Source: an uncultured Alsobacter sp. (GTDB lineage Bacteria > Pseudomonadota > Alphaproteobacteria > Rhizobiales > Beijerinckiaceae). From it: a DNA stretch of 53,432 nucleotides. Positions 7,874 through 15,664 of the stretch are shown here, one piece after another. The stretch lies in assembly GCF_945952055.1 (NCBI RefSeq), contig NZ_CAMFHB010000043.1:1-53432 (forward strand), in the 5' to 3' direction. The position numbers were made by a program, and so were the translations under genes. Positions within the stretch are counted from its first letter, which is position 1, and each line of letters begins with the position of its first letter. Under the pieces are notes generated by a model. The model searched no databases. It was not told the origin of the DNA and was given only the letters and a program-made list of their open reading frames with translations.

Positions 7874-8479
7874 TCACGCCGCCGGGCGGGCACGCTTCTC
7901 GGCTTCGATGCGCAGGATCCAGTCGGCGGCGTAGCGGGCGGCTTCGATGAGCATGGGCTTGGGCGTCTCGTGCCACTCGTCGGGGTGCAGCGCGCGGGTC
8001 TGGCGGATGTGGTCGATGGCGGCGTCGAGCGTGGGAAAGCGGTCGTGCATGTGCACGTGCATGAGCAGCGCGGCGACGATGACGGAGCGGCTGCGGCCGC
8101 CGCGGCAGTGCAGCAGCAGGTTGCCCGTGCGCCGGTGGGGATAGGTGAAGCGGTCGGGCAGCCTCTGGTGGAGCGCGCCGTCGAGCAGGAAGTAGGCGCC
8201 GATCAGCATCGTGTCCGGATTGCCGGCGTCGTCGATCAGCCCGAGCTTGTAGTTGCGGATGGGTCCCTTGCCGCCCTCCTCGATCGCGCCGGCGGCCTGC
8301 GTGTAGTCGATGTCGAGGTTCACCGCGCAATTCACGACGATGGCGATGTCGTTCTCGTCGAGGAGCTTGCGGTCCGCCGCCGCCTCGGCGTCGCCGATGA
8401 ACAGCTTGCCCCCGGTGGGCGGCAGGCCCTCGACGATGAGGCTCATCGGCGGGCGGGGAAAATTGTACTTCGTGACCAT
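7874..8479 (-). CDS. Dual-specificity/tyrosine-type cysteine phosphatase
   Basis: This 201-residue cytoplasmic protein has the cysteine phosphatase P-loop HCRGGRSR (Cys125 to Arg131, C-X5-R). The upstream acidic LIDDAGN (about 81-87) may supply the general acid. No signal peptide or membrane segment is seen. It is the last gene of a minus-strand run, 38 bp behind the ABC ATPase gene, so it is probably co-transcribed with the importer. That context suggests it acts on an imported phosphorylated compound or on a signalling phosphoprotein; the sequence does not decide which. Confidence 0.75.
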   Translation of the reverse strand: MVTKYNFPRPPMSLIVEGLPPTGGKLFIGDAEAAADRKLLDENDIAIVVNCAVNLDIDYTQAAGAIEEGGKGPIRNYKLGLIDDAGNPDTMLIGAYFLLDGALHQRLPDRFTYPHRRTGNLLLHCRGGRSRSVIVAALLMHVHMHDRFPTLDAAIDHIRQTRALHPDEWHETPKPMLIEAARYAADWILRIEAEKRARPAA

Positions 8480-8517
8480 CGGCGTCGATCCTGCGTGCAG
8501 TGGTGGTGGCCGGCGCC

Positions 8518-9645
8518 TCAGGCGGCGCTGGCCGGGGCGAGCGAAGCGGGGACGAGGCGCTGGCCCGTCCCGGTGTCGAAGAAGCGGACGTGTTCGGGCG
8601 GAAACGACAGCCAGAGCTTGCGTCCGGCGAGGTCGCGCTCGAAGCGTGGCACGAGCACGGTGAGCGGAACGCCGTTCACCGAGACCGACAGGATGGTCTG
8701 CGACCCCGTGGGCTGGACCACGTCGACCTCCGCCGCCACCGCGCCAGGAGACGGCTGGGGATGGACCACGATGTTCTCGGGCCGGATGGCCGCGATGGCG
8801 CCCGGCGCGTCCGGCGAGACGCCCGCGGGAAGCGGCAGGACGAGGCCAGTCTCGGCCACCTGCAGCACGCGCTGGCCGGCGAGCGACCCGACGGTGCCCT
8901 CGATCAGGTTGATGCGCGGGTCGCCGATGAACTCGGCCACGAAGAGGTTGGCAGGCTCGTGGTAGATCTCGTAGGGCGTGCCCTGCTGCTGGATCACGCC
9001 GTCCTTCATCACCACGATGACGTCCGACATCGTCAGCGCCTCGACCTGGTCGTGCGTGACGTAGACGGTCGTCGCCTGCAGCTCGCGGTGCAGGCGCTTG
9101 AGCTCGGTCCGCATCTCGGTGCGCAGCTTCGCGTCGAGGTTGGAGAGCGGCTCGTCCATGAGCAGGATCGCGTTGCGGGCCGCGATGAGGCGGGCCACCG
9201 CGACGCGCTGCTGCTGGCCGCCGGAGAGCTCGGAGGGATAGCGATCCTCCAGCCCGGTCAGCTGCACCTTGGCGAGGGCCTCGGCGAGCCGGGCCGACAC
9301 CTCGGCCGCCGGCATCTTCCGCTCGCTCAGCGCCAGCGTGACGTTGCGGCCGACCTTCATGTTCGGCCAGAGCGCGTAGCTCTGGAAGATGAAGCCGAGG
9401 CCGCGGCGTTCCGGCGGCACGAAGACGCCGGCGCCGGGCGCGTCGACGGTCTGGCCGGCGACGATCACCTCGCCGCCGGAGGTCGTCTCGAGCCCCGCGA
9501 TGACGCGCAAGGTCGTGGTCTTGCCGCAACCCGAAGGCCCGAGAAGGGTCACGAACTTGCCCTTCTCGATGTCCAGGTCGAGGGCCGGCAGCGCGACGTG
9601 CGCGCCATAGGCCTTGGTGATGCGGCGCAGGCTGATCTCGGCCAT
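8518..9645 (-). CDS. ABC transporter ATP-binding protein, FbpC/AfuC/PotA type
   Basis: This 375-residue ATPase is of the sugar/iron/polyamine/phosphonate importer class. Walker A is GPSGCGKTT (about residues 36-44), Q-loop FQSYALWP, signature LSGGQQQR, Walker B ILLMDEPLSNLD and switch VTHDQ. A C-terminal TOBE-type regulatory domain follows from about residue 240. It starts 22 bp after the binding-protein gene and follows the fused permease, so all three form one importer. Homologues handle Fe3+, sugar phosphates or 2-aminoethylphosphonate; this sequence alone does not identify the ligand. Confidence 0.88.
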   Translation of the reverse strand: MAEISLRRITKAYGAHVALPALDLDIEKGKFVTLLGPSGCGKTTTLRVIAGLETTSGGEVIVAGQTVDAPGAGVFVPPERRGLGFIFQSYALWPNMKVGRNVTLALSERKMPAAEVSARLAEALAKVQLTGLEDRYPSELSGGQQQRVAVARLIAARNAILLMDEPLSNLDAKLRTEMRTELKRLHRELQATTVYVTHDQVEALTMSDVIVVMKDGVIQQQGTPYEIYHEPANLFVAEFIGDPRINLIEGTVGSLAGQRVLQVAETGLVLPLPAGVSPDAPGAIAAIRPENIVVHPQPSPGAVAAEVDVVQPTGSQTILSVSVNGVPLTVLVPRFERDLAGRKLWLSFPPEHVRFFDTGTGQRLVPASLAPASAA

Positions 9646-9667
9646 CGCGGGTGCTCCGTTCGGGCTG

Positions 9668-10909
9668 TCAGCGGCTCGATTCAGCGGTCCAGAAGTCGCT
9701 GATCTTGGCCACGTTGTCGCGGACGAACTCGGCCGAGGCGCCGAGCTTGGGGGCCTTGGGCCAGGCTTCGCTCAGCGGCGGCGCCGGCATGTCGGTGCGC
9801 GGCGAAAAGGTGCCGATCTGGTAGAACGAGGCCATGCCCTGCAGCAGTTCGAACGACTTGCCCTGGCGGAAGGGCTGCTCGAACTTGGTCGCCGGCGTGA
9901 TGTCCTTGCTGCCCATCATGAAGGCGACGAACAGCTTGGCGGCGTTGGGGTGCGGCGCCCGCCCGCCGATGGCGATGAAGGTCGGGTAGGTGAACAGGCC
10001 CGCCGGCTTCAGGTCGTAGGCGATGGCGTTGGCGAGCTTGTCCGTCTCGTTGCGCGTCATGTAGTGCATGACCGAGAAGGAGATCGGGGGCTTGGCCTGT
10101 CCGCGCGTCCCGGACGCGTTGGCGAGCTTCGAGCTGTTGTCGTAGAACACGACATCGTTGGCCAGCAGCCGCTTGAGGAATTCGTAGCCGGCGTTCTCCA
10201 CGCCCTTCGACAGCTGCAGCGGCTTGCCCGCGTATTCCTGGTAGGCCTTGGCCATGGCGTCGCTGTTCTCGACGATGGCAGCCAGCGACATCAGCGAGGA
10301 GAGCGAGCCGATCGGCGACTTCATGGCGAAGCGGCTCTTCCACTGCGGCTCGGTGAGCTCCCAGATGTTCTTGATCGGCGGGCTGGGATAGGTCTCCGCG
10401 TTGTACATCACGGTGTAGGCTTCGATGGCGTGCGTCAGCAGCGGCTCGCGGTAGGCAGCCGGGATCTTGTCGGCTAGGGAGGCCGGCACGTAGTTGACGA
10501 TGCGGTTGTTGGGCAGCAGGTCGAAGACCATGGCCTCGGTACCGCCGGTGTAGACGACGTCGGCGGCGAAGACGCCGGCCTGGTGCTCGCGCACCACCTT
10601 CTCGATCGTCTTCTCGGAGCCGAGATCGTAGACCTTGATCTTGATCTCCGGATACATCTTGGCGAAATCCTCGCCGGCCTTCAGCGTCGTGCTCGACGAC
10701 GAATAGACGGCGAGCTCGCCCTCCTTCTTGGCCTTGGCGACCACCTCGTCCCAGACCTCGTCCTTCTGGTAGGGGCCAAGCCGGCTCTCCTTCAGCCAGG
10801 CGTCGAACTTCGGGTCCGCCTTCTGTGCCGAGGCGGGCGCCGCGAACGCGAATGCGACGGCGGCGAGCGCCGCGGCGCCGGCCGTGAAGCGGATCAGGGT
10901 CCTTCTCAT
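9668..10909 (-). CDS. Periplasmic substrate-binding protein of the Fbp/Afu-type ABC importer
   Basis: This 413-residue extracellular solute-binding protein belongs to the iron/phosphonate/sugar-phosphate-type group (ABC importer cluster D/F). A Sec signal peptide (residues 1-29, ending APASAQ) is followed by the typical AKKEGELAVYSSSS and FAKMYPEIKIKVYDLGSE segments. The ATG at 10909 is preceded by GGAGGA and gives a standard signal peptide; a start 69 bp upstream is rejected. The gap to the permease gene is 31 bp. It is longer than FbpA proteins (about 340 residues). The tyrosine pair used for Fe3+ in FbpA is not obvious, so an iron role is not supported. Confidence 0.85.
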   Translation of the reverse strand: MRRTLIRFTAGAAALAAVAFAFAAPASAQKADPKFDAWLKESRLGPYQKDEVWDEVVAKAKKEGELAVYSSSSTTLKAGEDFAKMYPEIKIKVYDLGSEKTIEKVVREHQAGVFAADVVYTGGTEAMVFDLLPNNRIVNYVPASLADKIPAAYREPLLTHAIEAYTVMYNAETYPSPPIKNIWELTEPQWKSRFAMKSPIGSLSSLMSLAAIVENSDAMAKAYQEYAGKPLQLSKGVENAGYEFLKRLLANDVVFYDNSSKLANASGTRGQAKPPISFSVMHYMTRNETDKLANAIAYDLKPAGLFTYPTFIAIGGRAPHPNAAKLFVAFMMGSKDITPATKFEQPFRQGKSFELLQGMASFYQIGTFSPRTDMPAPPLSEAWPKAPKLGASAEFVRDNVAKISDFWTAESSR

Positions 10910-10940
10910 TGCTTCGTCCTCCCGTTTGCTTTGTTTGGTT

Positions 10941-12764
10941 CTAGACAGACGTCGCCCGGCTGGCCGGGACCAGGACACGCACCAGGACGCTGGCGCCCAC
11001 GACGAGCACGACGAGCAGCGTCGTCGCCACGCCGACGAGCTGGGGCATGTCCTGGTTCTGGTAGTTGTAGATCACGCCCGCGAGCACGTTCGTGGAGGGC
11101 GTGACGAGCAGGATGATGAGCGACAGCTCGCGCATGATGCTGACGAAGGTGAGCAGCATGCCCGAGACGAGCCCGCCCGCCGCGATCGGCACGATGATCC
11201 GCAGCATCCGGCGAGCCCAGCCGATGCCCTGGACGCGGGCCGCCTCCTCCAGCGACCGATCGATCTGCAGCAGCGCCGCGATGCCGGTCCGCGAGGTGAA
11301 GGGCAGCGTCTTCACGGTGCAGATGAGGATCAGCAGCGCGAAGGTGCCGTAGAGCGCCGGCAGCGGACCGAACGGCCGCGAGAACATGCCGATGTAGATC
11401 GCGCCGAAGGCGAGCGCCGGGAAGATGTAGGGCAGGAAGGCCACGATCTCGAGCGTGCGCGAGACAAGGCTGCCGCGGGTGCGCACCACGACGTAGCCGA
11501 TCAGGAAGCCGACGACGCCGGTGGCGAAGGCGGTGGCGGCGGCGAGCTTCAGGCTGTTCCAGGTGGCGTCGAGGATGTTGACGTTGTCGACGAGCGACTG
11601 CTGCAGCGGATCGACCCCCTGCCCGCCCCCGCCGATCCAGTAGTGCAGCGTGAGGTTGGACAGGCTGTAGTCGCCGGCGGTCTTCACGAGCGACTGCAGC
11701 AGAAGCAGCGCGAGCGGGAAGGCCACCGCGGCCAGCATGGCGAGGCAGACGAGCGCGAAGACCGGCCAGCGCCACGCGCCGAGCCGGATCTGGCGCTGGC
11801 GAAAGCCCTTGCCCGACACGGTGACGAAGCTCTTGCGCACGCCGATGAGCTTCTGGTTGATGAAGATGAACAGCCCCGCCATCACCACCAGCACGAGCGC
11901 CAGCAGGAAGCCGTCCCCGGCATTGCGCGTGCCCATGGCCGCGTAGATTTGCGTGGGAAGCACGTAGTAGCGCACCGGCAGGCCCAGCACCGCTGGAGTG
12001 CCGAACGAGCCGACCACCCGGATAAAGGTCATGACGACCGCCGAGCCGATGGCAGGCAGCAGGAGCGGCGCGGTGATGAGCAGGAGCTGCCGGAAGCGGC
12101 CGAGGCCGGCCATGGCGCCCGCCTCTTCCAGCTGGCTGTCGACGCTGGCGAGCGAGCTGGAGACCGACAGGTACGAGTAGACGTAGTAGTGCAGCGACAG
12201 GCAGACGACGATCGGCAAGGGCCCGTACGCCACCCAATCCGGCGGCTGGATGCCGGTGAGATAGGCGAACGCCCCGGCGGTGCCGCCGATGCGGTCGTTC
12301 TTGAACGCCGTGATCCAGGCCAGCGCCAGCACCCAGGACGGCAGCATGTAGGGGATCAGCACCACGGTGTGCAGCGTGTTGCCGAACGGAATGTCGGTGC
12401 GCACGATCAGCCAGGCCAGCGCCGAGCCGCAGAGCACGCAGATGAGCGTGGCCGAGAAGGCCGTGACCAGCGAGTTCAGGAACGGCTTGTAGAAGATCGC
12501 CCAGGACAGCCGGCCCGCGAACACCCGCTCGTAGTGGAACAGGGTGAAGTCGCCCGGCGTCGCCTTGGGCAGGTAGGCCCTGTCATAGGGCTGGACCGTC
12601 AGGGTCTCGCGCACGAGCTCGACCAGCGGCACCACCACGAGCGCGCCCAGGAGCAGTGTCAGCAGTGCCGCGAGCAGGATCTCGGGCCGGGTGAAAGCCA
12701 GCCTCAGCCGCCCGATGACCGTGCGGCCCGCGAGGGGCTCTCCCGAAGTCGTGACCTGCGACAC
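10941..12764 (-). CDS. Fused two-domain ABC permease (FbpB/ThiP-type)
   Basis: This 607-residue inner-membrane permease has about 12 transmembrane helices in two homologous binding-protein-dependent transport domains. Each carries an EAA-like loop: LEEAGAMAGLGRFRQLLLI in the first half and LEEAARVQGIGWARRMLRI in the second. The start chosen is GTG at 12764 because GGAGGA sits 5 nt before it. The ATG 150 bp further upstream would add a cysteine-rich, non-membrane extension translating the operator region. It is the first gene of the importer operon, 65 bp downstream of a CG-centred palindrome. Confidence 0.87.
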   Translation of the reverse strand: MSQVTTSGEPLAGRTVIGRLRLAFTRPEILLAALLTLLLGALVVVPLVELVRETLTVQPYDRAYLPKATPGDFTLFHYERVFAGRLSWAIFYKPFLNSLVTAFSATLICVLCGSALAWLIVRTDIPFGNTLHTVVLIPYMLPSWVLALAWITAFKNDRIGGTAGAFAYLTGIQPPDWVAYGPLPIVVCLSLHYYVYSYLSVSSSLASVDSQLEEAGAMAGLGRFRQLLLITAPLLLPAIGSAVVMTFIRVVGSFGTPAVLGLPVRYYVLPTQIYAAMGTRNAGDGFLLALVLVVMAGLFIFINQKLIGVRKSFVTVSGKGFRQRQIRLGAWRWPVFALVCLAMLAAVAFPLALLLLQSLVKTAGDYSLSNLTLHYWIGGGGQGVDPLQQSLVDNVNILDATWNSLKLAAATAFATGVVGFLIGYVVVRTRGSLVSRTLEIVAFLPYIFPALAFGAIYIGMFSRPFGPLPALYGTFALLILICTVKTLPFTSRTGIAALLQIDRSLEEAARVQGIGWARRMLRIIVPIAAGGLVSGMLLTFVSIMRELSLIILLVTPSTNVLAGVIYNYQNQDMPQLVGVATTLLVVLVVGASVLVRVLVPASRATSV

Positions 12765-12828
12765 GCGCGTCCTCCGAGCCTTGGCGCCGGTGTTTCGAGC
12801 AGAGTCGAGGCGCCTTGGGACGAAGCAT

Positions 12829-12842
12829 TGCACACGTGTGCA
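12829..12842. promoter_or_regulatory. Candidate LacI-family operator for the importer operon
   Basis: TGCACACGTGTGCA is a perfect 14-bp palindrome with the central CpG that LacI/GalR operators use. It lies 65 bp upstream of the permease GTG and about 350 bp downstream of the end of a LacI-type gene on the same strand. Position and symmetry make that protein the obvious candidate to bind here. Confidence 0.55.
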
Positions 12843-12950
12843 CAGGCCACAAGCGAGGGCTTGGCAGGCAGGCGCCATGTGCCCCTGGCACGTGTTTTCC
12901 GGCGCCACAACCAAGAGCTCTCAATCTGGGGCATGCGAGTCTATCCGTGC

Positions 12951-13087
12951 CCCCATCTCCCTCATCCTGAGCCGGCCGCGCAGCGGCCGAGTCGAAGGAC
13001 GCAGAAGGGTGCAGCGGCGCCTAAGTGCGTCCTTCGACTCACGGCCCTTCGGGCCGTGGCTCAGGATGAGGAGCTTGAGGGGCGGTC
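12951..13087. repeat. Dispersed palindromic repeat family B, copy 1
   Basis: This long inverted repeat has outer arms CTCATCCTGAGCC / GGCTCAGGATGAG (12961-13070) and inner arms GTCGAAGGACGCA / TGCGTCCTTCGAC, with GC-rich hairpins between. A second copy in the opposite orientation lies at 51191-51332, and the flanks CCCCATCTCC / GGAGATGGGG are shared as well. It is non-coding and fits a widespread alphaproteobacterial intergenic repeat. Confidence 0.85.
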
Positions 13088-13189
13088 TGAAGATCGACTC
13101 ACGCGCTCTCGGGATCGTGGAACGATGGGCGCCGAGACCCGGATCCGCTGCGATCAAGCTCTCTCTGGCGCTGGTCCCTGCCGCGCGTC

Positions 13190-14224
13190 CTACGCGCCGC
13201 TGCGCACCGTGTCGCGTTCGACGAGTTCGACCGGCAGCAGGGACTGGGCGCGCGAGGGGCCGTCATCCGGGGAGCGTGCCAGGGCCGCGACGACGGCGCT
13301 CGCCAGGTCGACCGGGCTCTGGCGAATGGTGGTCAGCCGGTAGGCCAGCCAGGCCGACTGGGCGATGTCGTCGTAGCCCATCACGGAGACCTGCTCCGGC
13401 ACCGCGAGGCCGCAGGCGCGGGCCCCGTCCAGGAAGCCGAGGGCGATGAGGTCGGTGGTGCAGAAGACGCCGTCGATGCCGCTGCCCGGCATGAGCGACC
13501 GCGCGGCCTCGAGGCCGGAGTCGTAGGTGCTGGTGCCCTGCGACCAGGTGACGACCTCGCGGCCAGCCTTGGCCATGGCGGAGGCGAAGAGCTGCCGGCG
13601 GCGGACCTGCGAGGGCGTCGGCACGCCGCTGCCCACCACCGCGAGCTTCCGGCAACCCGCGCGCAGCAGCCGGTCGGCGACGAGCCCCACCCCGTGGATG
13701 TCGTCGCTCACCACCGTGTCGCCCGCGGCCTCGTCGGGTTGGCGGTTCACCAGGATCACGCGCACGCCGTTCTTGAGGCACTCGTCGATGATCGCCGAAG
13801 GCGGAGCGCCGGACATGATGACGATGGCGGCGACGCGGAACTCCAGGATCGACTCGATCAGCGGCTCCACCCCGTCGCGCGCATCGGCCGCGTTGAACAG
13901 CAGGCACTGGCGGCCCGAGCGCTGCAGCGCGCGGCTCAGCTCGTCGAGCTGGCGGGACATGAAGGGCGAACTGAGATTGCTGCCGACCACGCCGACCAGC
14001 GTCGACTCGTCGCTGATCAGGTTGCTGGCGAGCCGGTTGACCCGGTAGCCCATCGCACGGGCCGCGTCCTGGACACGCTCCCGCACCTCCTGCGACACGC
14101 TGGCGCCGGGTGTGAAGGTCCGCGACACTGCCGAGCGTGACACGCCCGCTGCGCGCGCCACGTCCGCCGCCGTGATGAAGCCCCGCTGGGGCTTGGGAAG
14201 CCCCGTGCGATGCGGCTTGGTCAT
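13190..14224 (-). CDS. LacI/GalR-family transcriptional regulator
   Basis: This 344-residue regulator has an N-terminal helix-turn-helix (ITAADVARAAGVSRSAVSR, about residues 16-34) followed by the hinge helix region GYRVNRLASNL. A periplasmic-binding-protein-like effector domain (about 70-335) completes it, with typical VSVMGYDDIAQS near the C-terminus. The ATG at 14224 starts at the usual distance before the HTH; a longer in-frame start is rejected. It lies upstream of the importer operon in the same orientation and probably represses it in response to a sugar-like ligand. A perfect palindrome 50 bp upstream (14274-14285) could serve autoregulation. Confidence 0.9.
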   Translation of the reverse strand: MTKPHRTGLPKPQRGFITAADVARAAGVSRSAVSRTFTPGASVSQEVRERVQDAARAMGYRVNRLASNLISDESTLVGVVGSNLSSPFMSRQLDELSRALQRSGRQCLLFNAADARDGVEPLIESILEFRVAAIVIMSGAPPSAIIDECLKNGVRVILVNRQPDEAAGDTVVSDDIHGVGLVADRLLRAGCRKLAVVGSGVPTPSQVRRRQLFASAMAKAGREVVTWSQGTSTYDSGLEAARSLMPGSGIDGVFCTTDLIALGFLDGARACGLAVPEQVSVMGYDDIAQSAWLAYRLTTIRQSPVDLASAVVAALARSPDDGPSRAQSLLPVELVERDTVRSGA

Positions 14225-14273
14225 GCCCGTATCCGAACCAAGGGGCCCGAGGCCCGCCGCGTCCAGATGTACG

Positions 14274-14285
14274 GGAGCGCGCTCC
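14274..14285. promoter_or_regulatory. Palindrome upstream of the LacI-type regulator gene
   Basis: GGAGCGCGCTCC is a perfect 12-bp palindrome 50 bp before the regulator start. Its centre is GC rather than the CG expected for LacI operators, and it does not match the importer palindrome. It may be an autoregulatory site or simply a GC-rich hairpin. Confidence 0.3.
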
Positions 14286-14349
14286 AAAGTCCAAGCAGCC
14301 TGCCCTTGCGCCCGCCGTGAGGGGAACGCGCGTACAGGTCCCCCAGGCG

Positions 14350-14799
14350 CTACTTTTCTTCCATGAAGCGGCCTTCGGGATAAAAGGTGATCACCATCAA
14401 CCCGCCCGGTATGGTCGGATTCTTGGCTAGCACGATCGTGAAATGGGAGCACAGCAGCGTACCCCGGTTTCGGCCGTACCGCACCTCCTGTTTCTCGCCG
14501 ATGTCGATCGTGAAGGAGCGCTTTGCGGCATTGCTGCCCGACTGGGCATAGTAGACGGCCTCGAGTTGCTGTGGCGGGATGCGGTTGAGGACCTTCACGG
14601 CAATGCCGATAGCCTGCTTGAACGACACGAAGGCCGTCGCGAGCACGTCATTGTTGCGGTCGTAGAGGCCGCTGTTCGTGATGCCGGAGTGCCTCTCCCC
14701 CGTGTGCCCCGTGACGGTCCGCCGCCCGATCGCCAGCGCGGTCCCCTCCGAGCCCTCGAACATGCGCCGCACCAGCGCTTCGTCGAACTTGAAGTCCAT
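14350..14799 (-). CDS. Small protein resembling RNase A-like (BECR-fold) toxin domains
   Basis: This 149-residue protein has no signal peptide. The segment GHTGERHSGITNSGL (residues 31-45) followed by ATAFVSFKQAI (55-65), and the C-terminal FTIVLAKNP..PGGLMVITFYP (120-141), recall the layout of CdiA-CT RNase A-like domains. There a His pair (here His32/His37), a Ser/Thr-x-Phe and a final Tyr-Pro form the active face. This is pattern recognition by eye, not a search result. It follows the DUF1194-type gene by 28 bp on the same strand. No immunity gene is evident. The ATG at 14799 is preferred over a GTG that overlaps the upstream gene. If not a nuclease, it is a conserved unknown. Confidence 0.5.
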   Translation of the reverse strand: MDFKFDEALVRRMFEGSEGTALAIGRRTVTGHTGERHSGITNSGLYDRNNDVLATAFVSFKQAIGIAVKVLNRIPPQQLEAVYYAQSGSNAAKRSFTIDIGEKQEVRYGRNRGTLLCSHFTIVLAKNPTIPGGLMVITFYPEGRFMEEK

Positions 14800-14827
14800 G
14801 GGTTCACCCGCTCGACGGCACCCTCGA

Positions 14828-15565
14828 CTATCCGCGATTGTCACCGACCTTGACCGACCCTGGCAAGCCTGAGATCTCGAGGATCAGCTTGCGGCGAACC
14901 GCGTCGGCGAAGTCGTTGAAATCCTTGGCCGGGATCATGAACGAGCCTGGCCCGCCGATGACCTCGTCGCGGTAGTGCTCGGCCAGGTCCCATTCGACCG
15001 CGAGGATCGGCAGGCCGTTGATGACGATGCCCTGCGCCACCGCGGCGTCGCGCGCCACCGTGGCCGGGCGGCCGCTGGCGTTGCGCCCGTCGCCGGACAC
15101 ATCGATCACCCGTCGCCCGCCCTGGAAGGGCGACTGCGGGAAGAGCGTCGCTGAGAAATCGATGGCCCCGCTCACCGACGTGCCGCCGCCGAAGAGCTGG
15201 CGCGGCGCCTTATCGATGGCGGCAGCGAGCGCGTCGGCCCCCGCGGGACCGTCGACCATCACCCAGGGCACCACGACGACGTGCAGCCGCGGACCGGTCC
15301 ATTGCACCATGGTGACGGCGATGCGCCCCAGCGCGCCGCCGCGGATCGCCATCTGGACGTCCTTGTCACGGAAGGCGGCGGCGTAGCCGGCCCGCTGCAG
15401 TTCGAAGCGCGTCTGGTTGACGCTGCCCGAGGCATCGACCGCCAGCACGAGGTGAAGGTCCACCTCGCGCTGCCCATCGCTCTGGGCCGAGGCCTCGCTG
15501 CCCAGGGCGCAGGCGCCGGCTGCGCCCGCGAGCAGGTCCCGGCGTGTGATGCCTCGGTCGTTCAT
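14828..15565 (-). CDS. DUF1194-type exported von Willebrand A protein
   Basis: This 245-residue protein has a twin-arginine-type signal (ITRRDLLAGAAGACALGSEASA). A vWA-like domain follows with MIDAS-like DASGSVN near residue 48, then GGGTSVSGAID (the Thr/Ser metal region) and RRVIDVSGDGRN. This layout matches DUF1194 proteins, common exported vWA proteins of unknown function in alphaproteobacteria. The ATG at 15565 has GGGAGG 5 nt upstream. The next gene starts 28 bp after its stop, so they may be co-transcribed. Confidence 0.8.
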   Translation of the reverse strand: MNDRGITRRDLLAGAAGACALGSEASAQSDGQREVDLHLVLAVDASGSVNQTRFELQRAGYAAAFRDKDVQMAIRGGALGRIAVTMVQWTGPRLHVVVVPWVMVDGPAGADALAAAIDKAPRQLFGGGTSVSGAIDFSATLFPQSPFQGGRRVIDVSGDGRNASGRPATVARDAAVAQGIVINGLPILAVEWDLAEHYRDEVIGGPGSFMIPAKDFNDFADAVRRKLILEISGLPGSVKVGDNRG

Positions 15566-15664
15566 GCCACCTCCCCCGTGCCGCACCGGACCGCATCAGG
15601 CCACAAAGCAAGGATGCCGCCAATTCACGGAGACGCGGGTCTCGTCGCGAACGGCCCGTCGGCC

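Larger units (their letters stand above)
12765..13189. other. 425-bp intergenic region between importer operon and its LacI-type regulator gene
   Basis: Both flanking genes are on the minus strand. The region holds a perfect 14-bp palindrome (12829-12842) near the importer start, a weaker GTGCC-CCT-GGCAC inverted repeat about 40 bp further upstream, and a family B dispersed repeat (12951-13087). No supportable gene was seen. Confidence 0.6.

Noticed and set aside
8518-12764. Iron(III) importer (FbpABC)
   Set aside because: The ATPase and fused permease fit the superfamily, but the binding protein is too long and no iron-binding tyrosine pair was recognised; the LacI regulator and phosphatase point elsewhere.
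10884-13343. Open frame of about 800 codons on the plus strand opposite the importer permease
   Set aside because: Charged, Asp/Arg/His-rich antisense shadow; the permease with two EAA loops on the other strand is the real gene.
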